Below are positions 11,940 to 23,900 of a DNA stretch of 64,000 nucleotides, in pieces (position 1 is the stretch's first letter; each line of letters begins with the position of its first letter). Below the pieces are notes generated by a model. The model saw nothing but the letters and a program-made list of their open reading frames with translations, was not told the DNA's origin and ran no database searches. The DNA comes from Plumapathes pennacea. Its lineage: Eukaryota > Cnidaria > Anthozoa > Antipatharia > Myriopathidae. The stretch spans positions 2,371,501-2,435,500 of the forward strand of contig OZ038472.1 in NCBI GenBank assembly GCA_964036295.1, given 5' to 3'. Position numbers and translations under genes: made by a program.

Positions 11940-14900
11940 GTGAGTATTAACGGCCATTAACTCTTTTGCTCCTGAGCTCAGAATACAAATTCTCCTAACT
12001 ACTCAAGAAGAAAACGTATGAGTGATGTAGTGAGAACTGATAGGCCAATCAGCTTTTGTCTGAGTGAATAATCAGGCAGCAAATTCTCCATACTGCACCA
12101 TATATCTTTGGTGAGAAACTGAAGGAGAAAATTGAAGTTGATCACTCTCAGGATTGAAAGGGTTAACAAGTTGATGGAAGGTACATCGAAGGCTTACAAC
12201 CTTCACTCCCAACTTCCACCTATTGGAAATAAACTGTCAACAAAAAACTACCTGCGTAGTAAAGAAGAGCCTGCTGACTATATATCACGGTGTTTGTCAT
12301 TGCAGACAGCACCGTTTCACCAACTCCAACTAAAATATCTGCTGTGACGACATCTGCACAACAAATTCGCCCCACTGCGACTGTCAAGGTGGTAGCCTCT
12401 TCATCTGTTGCAATGCCAACGCGTCCTCCTCCGGGTGAGTTAGCTTGCTCCGTCTTTTTCTTTTTGCGTACTAACAAGTGACCACAAAGCCCAAAATGAT
12501 ATGTCCGCGGTGACTCTCTCTTTTTGACAGATATTCCTGAGATTAAACATTTTAATGGGAACCACCACCAAGTGAGTGTTGGTACAGTCGTACGGATCAC
12601 GTGTCGTGCCGTGGGATCACCACGCCCAGAGGTAACGCTGTTTCTCCGAGGACCGTCGCGTTCGATCAGTGACTGGGAAAAGGGGAAGACAGCTTCTGGG
12701 TATGGGGAAATAGACGCCACGTTCCAAGCTGACGGGAATTCGGAAGTCCGCTGTGTTGCAAAGAATATTAACGGAGAAGTACAGCAGAAAGGCCGGATTG
12801 TCGTGGAACGTAAGTAGAACGCTTTGAAGTTTCGTGTTTTAGTCTTATTACTTTCGAAGCTCTCTGGGCACGCCCCTACGAAACCCCGTTTAAATTCTAG
12901 CTTAGTCAAACTTTCTCTGTATTTAAACACATTGATTTCTCGTAAGCGGACATTTCCAGTTACAGACTTTTTCTGATTCCCAAGGGTGTCGGCTTACGGG
13001 AGCTTCAACTGACTTGAATTTGTCAGGTCATGGGTTTGTAGTAACAGTCACTTCCCTCTAAGACGGACACCCTCGAGATCAGCTCCAACTGTCCGTTTTA
13101 GAGAGGTGTCCGTATTAAAGAGAGCTAAGTTGGAGGAAATGACTGAAGAAACGGCAGGTGTCCGTATTAAAGAGAGTTCAGTTAGAGTAAATGACTGAAA
13201 AAAACGGCAGGTGTCCGTATTAAAGAAAGTTCAGTTAGAGTAAATGACTGAAGAAACGGCAGGTGTCCATATTAAAGTGAGCTAAGTTGGAGTAAGTGAC
13301 TGGGACCGCTCATACCACGTGTGTCCATCTTAGAGAGATGTCCATTTTAGGGGCGGGGGGAGGGGTGGGTGTCCGTTTAGAGGGAGTTGACTGTATGTCC
13401 ATCTTTCTGCCTCATTGTCCGTCTGTCCCACTGACAATTGATCGATCAATCAAGCTTATTTATTGAGGGTAACACTACAAAGTGGAAAGTCTTTTTCTAT
13501 CTACATGTCTCAGCTGTGTCTCTGTCTTTGTGTCTCACTCGATCACACTGTCCCTCACACCTCTCTTGTCCCCTTACAGAAACTGGTGTTAAATACATGA
13601 TGCTAAAACTTGTCGAGGAGGATTTTAGTGACAGCGTTCTGGACAAAATGTCTGCAGAATTTCGGGATTTGGCAAAACGAATTAGGGAAGCGGTGAGTAT
13701 GCGATTACACTGTAATGTATTGTGTTGTGCTAAGACATATTAGAGTGTGAACGTGTGTGTGAAGGTGTATATTCGAAGGTTTTTGTGTTGTATTTTGTAG
13801 TTTGTGTTTAACTGTCCCTTTACGTTTTTTTCATCAATAAGGTTGCCTCAGTGCTGAGGCCACTTCCTGGATTCATTAGTGCGACTTTAGTAAATACCAG
13901 GTTTGTCAAGCTTATCATCAATATTGTTCACAACGTACGAGCCAACAACAACAACAACAAATATGACCACGAATTATCACTGCCACCACCACTGATCAAC
14001 AAACAACCATCAGCACTATGTAACACTACCAACAACAACAACAACATAATCAACAACAACCATCAGCACTGTTTATCACTACTACTACTACTACCACCAC
14101 CAATAACAACAACAACAACAACAAAATGAACAAAAACTGAGCAACAACAATTTATCGTATCGTTCTGTTTCGGGTCGTTTTAGGCCAGGTTTAGTTGGAG
14201 CGGAAATCCTCATCAAGACGGTAAATACGAGTCAAGAAGAAGTTGATGATCTCCTCTCAAAGGACTTGGCTCAGCTGGGGTCACTGAAGGTCGACCGTTA
14301 TAAGTACTCCCTTACCAAGCTGGAGAACTCCAAACCATGTGCTGCTGAGTTTCTAAATATTACCTGGAGCGAGACTCTTGAACTGGAAACAACCTATCAT
14401 AAGTGTCCTCATAACGCTAAAGGTGAGCTGATTTATCCTAACCTCTTTTCGTCCATTCTTCCATTCTTCTTGACTGGTTTCTTCCGTTGAAATGTTGAAT
14501 AGGAATAGCAAAGAGGAGCTGCTTGAGCAACGGGGTGTGGTATTATCCCGACTATACAGAATGTAAAACAGATCCATTTGATCAACTAAAGGAAAAAGTA
14601 AGTTTGTTAAATATCTCTTGTTTCATTTGTCGCCCTTGATCCTTGCAGTTCTAAAAACTGTATGCTCGTATTTTAAAAATGTGTAGATTTTGGAAAGAAT
14701 GTTATGATAATGATGGCTAATATACGATCAATGTAAACGCATTCTGGACTTACCACATGTAGCGGTTTTCGGATAATTGTCATAAAACCAAAGTATTTTA
14801 AGTAATTACTCCGGTCAGTAGCAGTTACCCATTTGCCTCGATTAAAATTTAGCCTAATGCGCGGCCTTTCGAATCAGAAAGATCTTTTTTCCGCATATGG

Positions 14901-17900
14901 AAAGCTTCGTTGTTGAAAAAGAGACAAAAGACAACTTTTAAATCTCGGCATGTCTTTTAGGCCAATGTTGCTTCATTTGTTTGTTTCTTTTTTCAATTCA
15001 TTACTATTTAGATGCTCACATCAGTCTCGCAAACAGCTCAAATACAACAGAACGAAGTAGAGAAGCAGATGCTGTCTGTCTTGCGTGACCTCTTAAATTT
15101 GACGTCACATCAAAGAGACGAAGCCAGGCTCGCTGGGGATCTTATCACTTCTACTGACATCGTTGAACTTCTCGTGAACTACACTGCCAAGCAGAGGGAT
15201 AATGTAGCGTACAGCCAGGAGGAAGTTAAGGTAAACAAAAACAACGAAAACAAATAAACAATGCAAAGCATAACAGCCAGGAGAAAGCTACGGTAAACAG
15301 CAAATAGACAATGCAACGTATATATGTTGCGTCCGGAAAGGAAGTGGTAAACAATAAACAACAACAAACAAGAACATGTAAATGTGGGTCCATCTTGATC
15401 TAAAATTCGATTTAACTTCGCTAATATTTGGACTTCATGTAACCCTTTATTTTATTTTTATTTTGGTTTCAGACGACACTTCACTTAGCAAGCTGCCTTC
15501 TTCATTTTGATAATGAACAAGAATTTATTATGGCTCAAAAGGTGAGAGCTTTTTTCACTTCTTTGTCCTCTCTTCCTCGTTGAGCATGAGTTAATTCACG
15601 TTTGTTTTCTTTTGCCCTCTTTCTATTTTCCTGCGTTTAGTTTAAATGATGATGATCATCACCACCACAATCATCATCATCACCACCATCAACGTTGTCA
15701 TCATCGCTATCATTATCATCATCGTCGTCGTCACCACCATCATCATCATCATTATAATCATCATAATCGTCTAAAATACTAAAAGTAGATTAAAAGTTGT
15801 CCTCAAAAGGACCTGTAGAATAAATTATGTGGTTGCGAACAACTACTGCCAGTCTTTCATAAGCTGTGATTATAAAATGTCCACCCTTTCCCTTGCAGGT
15901 GACACAAGCTGCGTCTAGACTTATTAGGTATCTCGAAATCTATGGCATGCAGGCCGTCCCATTGGTGGGTAATACAGGCGGACATCTTATTCCCTACATC
16001 TATGAAAACATAGGTAAGTGTGTATATCATCAAATACAGATAATGTTAGTGAAGTAAAGATGGAGACGCTAACATAAGTTACTAGTTTTAGTCTTCGGGG
16101 CTAATCGCCGAGCTAGATACCAGCTCTTCAGGCACTCAAATGATGTTTGTATTGGAAATGATAGTGTGGACCCCTAACGTCTCGAAATCATTATATATCT
16201 TACAAAGGTATTACTGGGGTGAAGATGATGAATACTTTATACGTTGATATAGTTCAGTTTGTAGTTAAGGGTGTGAATACTTCAATTTTATGTTTTTACG
16301 AAAAGGGACGAATATCGCAACCAGGTTTTGCTTTTGTTCTTGATTGGCAAAGAATGTTGCTAAACTTGTTAGGACCAATCGGAAAGAGTAACAAACGCAA
16401 AACCAATTAAAGCAATCGCACGATTATTTTCGACAATCATGCGAAAACGGCTCTACTGAGACGACATGACCAGTGAATTCTTTTTTTTTTTTTTTTTTTG
16501 TTTGCTAGTGATGGGTACAGGCATCGCCCGACCTGAAAACATCTCACATGATGTGGTGTTTCCTGACTACGATCGTCCTGACTTGGCTGCTGTGCGCCAG
16601 AAATGGCAGGCCAGTAGTTTAGTCGTGGTGGACGAAGAGGTGATCAGATCACTGGAGAATGGTAAGCGGTTTAGATTGTCGTTTGTATTTCTCGTCTTGT
16701 TGTTATCCTTGCTCTTTTTAATTGCCCCTTCCCCTGCCTTTTCCCTTACCCTTGCCTTTGCTCTTCTCTGTTCTTGTCTATATGTTTATCTCTCTTCTCA
16801 GTCTATTTGGCTGTATTTTCTTTCTGTTCGTTTACTTGACTTTCTGAATGGTAAACAATTCTGTTTTATAAATATTAATTGATGGATATATTCTGTATAC
16901 TTTTCTTTCTATCAGAAACCAAAGAAATCAAGATGTCAGGTTTTATTTACAGGACATTGACAAGAATTTTCTCGGCTGAAAGGTGATACCTAATCTCAAT
17001 ACAATTTGTGTACGAATATTTCGCGCTTGGCCTCCTTTGAAACAGAAACTGCAGACAAATAGGAAACAAACAAACAAACAAACAGAGTTAATAGATCTTT
17101 AAGTCTGGTATTACAGTCAAACCTCTATTAAAGGGGCTATTTGTCAAATATAACTATTTACTGTAGATGGTGCTTCTATTAAACGGCCACCTCTATTGAG
17201 CGGCAGCGGCCAGCTATCAGTGGTCCCAACTTGCGCAGGGTATTGTTTTCTACCTGTATTAACCGGCCAGCTTAAATTATCTTCGCCTAGCTTTAATTGC
17301 AGGGGAACTGAAGCTAAAACATAAGCTAAATTGGAGACTTAGAATACTTAGTTCTTGTCAATATTTGATTCAACACGTGTCATTTGAAACCTCAATCAAG
17401 TTTACAGGTGATCAAATTAAATATATATTACTCACATCCAAGGCCGGCCGGAAGTTTGACCGTATATAAATCACATCGCGGTCAGTTTGATATTTATACC
17501 ATCAATAAGACCATTTTAAAAGTCGCGTAATTCTTAAGACCCCTTCATTTTTGTTTCTGCAGTGCATACAGTGAGGTTGGCTTGAATTTTGACGTCAACT
17601 CTGCAGTCGTATCGGCAACCATGGATCCAAAGCCGAAGAAATTTATCAAGCCAATCGTCATCGCTGCCGATTATCTCAATGATATTAATGTAAGAAGAAC
17701 CCGAGTGATATAAAACTGTCGGAAGTCGTATTCCTTGTTTAATTTAATTCCACGAAATTTATGACCTTCCTAGAAATTTTTGTACTGACCCTTCTCTCTC
17801 CGCCCCTCCCCCTTCCCCCTCAGGCCGTAGTAGTCAATCATGGAGTACCCTCTTATGCAACAGATTTTAGTGACGTTTCCACTTTTTTAGTAAATTCAAA

Positions 17901-20900
17901 TATGTCCAGAGAAATTTCATGATATAGTAAGAAATTGGATAATAAGGTAAGGTAACTTTATTTAACCCTTTCACTCCCATGATTGATCAACTTCAATTTT
18001 CTCTTCCAGTTTCTCACCAAAAGTGAAGAAAACTTGACTATTGATACATTGCTCAGATGACAGCTGATTGAACTATCAATTCTCACTATATTACCATGCA
18101 TTTTCTTCTCAGAAGGTTGGGAGAATCTGTATTTTAAGCTTGGGAGTGAAAAGGTTAAACAGGGTAGCCATATTCAGCAACATTTATGGTATGCAGAGGG
18201 GTCCTGTATCAATTAAAAAATTAATAGCATAAGTCACAGCCATGAGACGTTGTTGTATATTTTGTTATTTGTTTTTCAGTTGAATGGGACGCCTCCCATA
18301 TGCGCATACTGGGACTTCAAAATGTAAGTATCTCGATCAGTAAGACCACTCACAAGGTTCTTTTGCGAGTGGATTGTCGCGATTTTCACTGTCTTTTCTT
18401 TTCAGTAATGCTCCCCATGGGGGATGGTCTGAGGAAGGCTGTCATATCTCGACTTACAACATACGCAAAACCGTCTGCCGCTGCAATCACATGACCAACT
18501 TTGGAGTTCTAACAGTGAAACCTGTGGTTATAGCTCCCGCCAAGGTTAGGCACTGACTTTTACAACCGTGTGCATCCATACATTTAGATTACTAAGTATG
18601 GACTTTTTACCACCAATCACGTCACGTCCTAACCAACCAATCACAGAAGCAACTTTTTACCACAACACACTAGTTTCTCGCTCCCTGATTGGTCGATTAA
18701 CCGTAGTAAATAAGAGTCCAGACAACGATATGACGCCAGCTGACGCCAGCGTGTCACGCTTTGCAACGAAATACAACGAAACTTTCTTGTATATTTCTAA
18801 ATATTGTAGTAAAAAACAAATTTCCACAGGTTTGCTGTGGTGTGGACTCTTATTTACCACGATTTACGTCATCACATGGTCAAAATTTGTTGTGGACTCA
18901 CGAGGCGCTTCGCTTCGTCCACACCACGGCAAACCAGTGGAAATTTATTAAATAGGCATGTTCACTCGACTGTTCACTCAACTTTGAAGATGACTACTCT
19001 TCAGGTGTGCGTCACCAACAACAGTATTTTCTGAAGACTACAGTATTCTTAGCTGGACAATTGTAGTTTTTTATTTCGTTTTAGGAAATACTATGTCAAT
19101 CCATTTGGAATGTTTTGGGTAAAGATCTGATAGTTTGGGACTGAACCACTTTTTATGGCTCTTTGGATTTGTTTCTGTTGTTGTTGCTTTTTGTTTTCAG
19201 CTGGAGGCCCTTATGTATTGTACGTATTGTTAATGTCTCTTCGTGGCTCTCTAAATTTGATTTTGTTAATGTTGTTTAATTTTTCAGTCTGTATACCGGA
19301 CGTATTGTGCTTTTTGTTCATGTCTCTTCATGGCTCTCTGGATAATGATTGCTTGGTGTGCTCTCACATTGCTGGTGCTCTTGATATTCTTCACGTAAGT
19401 AAAACTGACATAAGGAAACCGTAAGACCGTTTCACCAAATATAGTGAAAATACAGCCTGTCGACTATAGTAAACTCCCTTTAAAACAGACACCCAAGGGA
19501 CCAGCTCCAACTGTCCGTTTTAGAGAGGTGTCTGTCTTAAGAATTCAATTAGAATGAATTACCGAAGAAATGGCAAGGACCACTCCTACCAGGTGTCCGT
19601 CTCAGAGAGGTGTCCGTTAAGAGGGAGTTAACTGTATGTATAAAATTGAATCTGATTTAGAACGAATATTGACAAAAATGACAAGAAACAGAGGAAACTC
19701 ACCAAGTTCCTTTCAACTGTTTTGAGTGAAAAGACAGTCTTTAAAACCTGGGCGTAATTAATAAGCCCCCTACTCTACAGGTGTATCAGTCGTATTCTGA
19801 TTATGAATCTGTTTGCAGGTGTTTGAAGCCAGACCGGACTTGGGCCATGCACATGTGTGTATGTGCATCGCTCATCGTGGCCTTTGCGCTACTGCTGGTT
19901 GGTTTAGATTCCTACAACAACTTGGTTAGTATTCGTATTTTGTTTTTGTATCACTAAACAACGTCTTGTACGTGTGTAAACGTGAATGATTGTGCGCAAA
20001 CTGCATCTATGCTGCGCGTAAATGCGCGTTTGCTTTCTGAAGGAGTGCGTGCGTGTGTGCGTGAGTGTGCTGTGTCCGTTCTTGTTAAACTCTGGCCAAA
20101 CGAGATGCAAGTTTTCAAACTTGCGCGGACTTGCGTATCGTTTGGCCCCTTGCACGGACTTGCATCGACTTGCATTTCGACGCAAGTTTTTCATCTAAAA
20201 CAGCGAAGAGTACGTTAGCAAAGGCAGTTCTAAAGCAAAAATAAGTCAAAAGTGAAAGCCTACTCATTAAGTTCCAGCTCAAACTTGACATCTGTCTCTG
20301 TTCTGACTTAGAACCGTAGAAAAGGAAAACTTGCATGAGCTTACGTCTCGTTTGGCCACCCTTTTGCAAGTCGATGCAAGTTTACTGTCAAATCAAACTT
20401 GCATTGACTTGCATCTCGTTATTTTGACCAGGGCTTAAGAGCGCGTGTGCATTTTGTGTACGTGTATTATCTATGGTTTAGATGACGAAGACAGACACAC
20501 AGAAACTTTGACCTTCGCTGTCTCCTCGCAGGCATTCTGCAATTTACTCTCGTTCCTTACGCACTACTTCTTCTTGAGCTCATTTTCTTGGATTCTAACG
20601 GAGGGAGTGTACATGCTTACTTGGGGAACTGCCTCCGGACCAAAGAAATATTACTGGATTGGATATTTCCTTCTTGGATGGGGTGAGCTTAGTATTTCAT
20701 TTCGTTAGAATTGATATAGATTGTTAGTATTATTTAGCGATTTCTGGAGTTTCGATGACCCTCTTTACACAAAGGGCATAAGATGAAATTGTGAGTAACT
20801 TTGTGTTTATCCGAAGATAGATTTATGTTCTCAATGCTTTTCAGGTCTTCCTGGAATACCCATGTCTGTGACTTGGGTCATCAATGGTCTGACAGGATTT

Positions 20901-23900
20901 GAAAGTCCTTTCTCGTAAGTAACTTTCTCCTTTCACAGTATATATACTTAAAGACATTCTAAGGGATAAGAAAATGAAGAGAAGAGAGGAGGAGTTGCAT
21001 TCACTTTGTTCATGTGGGAGAAGATATATATAGTCAACCCTCTCATAACGGAAAATGCTCTAAGACGAACACCTTTCTAAAAAGGCCTGGCAAAACGAGG
21101 GCACATTGTGGCGGCAACATTGCTACCGCGCGCATGTTTCCCAGATCGCTCCTATTAAGTGCCTGTCTTAGAGACCTGTCCGTCTTAGGGGAGAGGGGGA
21201 GGGGTAGCTGTTTACAGCAAATAATATACAGTAAAATTCAGAACATTTTCGTCGCGCTGAAATGTCTCCTAGACTGTACATAGTTCTCTGAGGACTGTTC
21301 TGTTCTACTCTCCAGGTGTTGGATGACAATTTTCTCCCCACTGATGTGGGTTTTCTTTGGCTCGGCTTTGGCTATCACCTTGGTAGGTGCCAAGTTTCTT
21401 TGCGTGTTGCTCTTTTTTCCAGTTAGCTTTTCTCCTCTAGAAGCCCTTCTGATTTCTCCTTCAGTTTCTCACCAGAACTACGCCATACAGTAGGGAGAAC
21501 CTGTTTTTGGTACCTTGCTCAGATGAAAGCTGATTAAACTATAAGTTCCCCACTCCACTATAGTAGGGCACATGTGCCCGACTATAAGAACCGAGACCAT
21601 GATAAAGTTGTATCACTCTTCTGCTCCTCCGTTTTATCCCTATTCCTTCCCTATTCGTTTCGTTTTGTGTTCGTTTTAACCTGGGTTTTGTTCCTCTTTC
21701 TCCGCCAAGCTTTGTTTCATTATCTATCAACGAGTTTGGAAGATGGCTACTGGACCCCAAAAGATTCCTCTCAAGGAAGCATTCTGGAAGACCAGATTCA
21801 GGTATGTGAGCTTTTACTAGTGAAACATATCCCCCAAGTGTTGATAGAGTGAAAGAATCACCAACACATGACAAAATCACTGAGACAAAGAGAGAAAGAG
21901 GCAGTGTCAGTGTCAGTGGAAAACATACTTCGAGGTTTGTTCTCTTATTGAAACTTGCAGTCTACTGACAGGTAGCTCAGAAATACCACAGGGTGTAAAT
22001 TTTACCATTGTAGGAAACACATTGTTTTATATCGTTCTGACAAAAATTCCCTCCACACCTCCCCTGCAGGGTTCACGTGGTCTACTGCCTGGTGCTGCTC
22101 TTCATGTTTCTTGGAGTGTGGCTGCTGGGAGTTCTTCTTCTCTTTTATGTCTCGCGTGGTTTGCTCTGTATTGTGTTTACCATCTGGTGTTTCATAACGG
22201 TGAGTCACTCGTCATACAGTCATGCAGTAAATAATTTATGTCAGGCAACGTCGCTATATTTTTGGGTTCACTTAACTTTATTTATCGCGTTTCCCTTGGC
22301 GCATCCGTACACTAGCAAGTTGTATATTCCATATAATTATCAACGTGTTCCATCTACTCTCTCGCCTTCCTTTTCGACATCGTTTTTCATCCAAACTAAG
22401 TTTCGTCCGGTGAACATGACGTCACATTTTGACCACCATTTTCCTTTTTCAGGGATTTCTAGTTTTCTGGTTTTACTGTGTCATGGACAGGCAGGTAAGA
22501 ACACATACAACATCCTCTTAACGGACACTTCTCTAAGACGGACACCTGGTTGGAGTGGTCCCTGCTGATTCTTAAGCCATTCACTCTAACTGTCGTCTCT
22601 TTAAGACGGACACATCTCTAAAACGGACAGTTGGAGCTGGTTCCGAGGATGTCCGTCTTAGAGGGAGTTGATTATACCAGTAGGAAGGCAGGGGAACTGC
22701 AACTACGACCATATTAGAATAGTTGTTTAGGTGCAGCACCAACCGCATAGCGAGTCATATACTCGACGGAACTCGTTTTCAAAACTGTTAAGGACTCGTT
22801 TTGAAACTGAGTCAACATAAAATGCACTATTAAATGCGCCACGGGAACTTCTGGTTTGTCGGCAGGACTCTGGTTCCTGACGGCACCGACAGCTGTGTTT
22901 CCAGGGTCAAAGCCCATACGTAACAATTCAGCGTATAAAAGAATGTGAAATCTTGTCGTATAATCTTATAGTTTTATCACCGTTAAACATAGTATTTGTG
23001 ATAATTATATTGTACTTAGAGCAAGCAAATCAACCTTTCTCCGACCCAAGAGTACAAATTGATGTCTTTAGGTTGATCATGAGTAAGCGTGGAGGAATTC
23101 TGATGTTCATTCAACCGCAGGTGCGCGATGCCCTAAGAAGTTGCTGCTGTTACTTCCGAAGAGGGCGTCGTGGACGATATTATCCTCGCGATGATGGAAA
23201 CATAACCCCAGACGAGGTATGATCCGAACTGCCGTGTATAATGTTTACTTTGAATCGTCTTGTGTTAGTGTTGGAAAATAATCAATCCACGAAGGCTAAT
23301 TCACACAGGTACAGCAAACGCAAACGCGAGCATCCAATTCACGCTACATTCACAACCATGCGCACTAGGAAACAGCACTTTTTAACCCCCACATAAACTA
23401 GTGTCTGTCAAGTAAATCTCTCTGCTGAGCTTGGTTTTTTGTCTTTTTCATTGCGTTAGAACCATAAAACAAGTTATACACTCTGCCCGCCACGTTTTAT
23501 CGTCTGGTGACCCACCAGAAAATCTGCCCTTCGCATGATTGTGAAAGTGGCTTACTCGAGTTGTCTTAATTTCAGATGGCAGAGGGACAGAGAACCAGTT
23601 TACTTGTGCACGGTAGTGGTAGCTTGTTTGGTAGCGACACCTTAAAGTCCTCATCGCTGGAATGGGAAAACGAGGTGAAAGAACCCTTGATAACACCGGG
23701 TGAACTTGGTATGGATGAAGAGATACCTTTTAATGACCCGCTTTACCAGCACATCACACGCACTAAAATGCAAATTGCACTCGAGAAGTCCACGGATGTG
23801 AAGAAAGAAACACAGGAGCCTATATACGCTGAGGTAAGACAGACAAGATTCGAAGAGAGAAGCGGACAACGTTGAACATTGTAGTTAGTCATTTATTAAT

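Noticed and set aside
12220-12930. Antisense open frame of 236 codons
   Set aside because: It is the complement of the Ig and linker exons of the GPCR, which have splice sites, phases and Ig cysteines on the plus strand.
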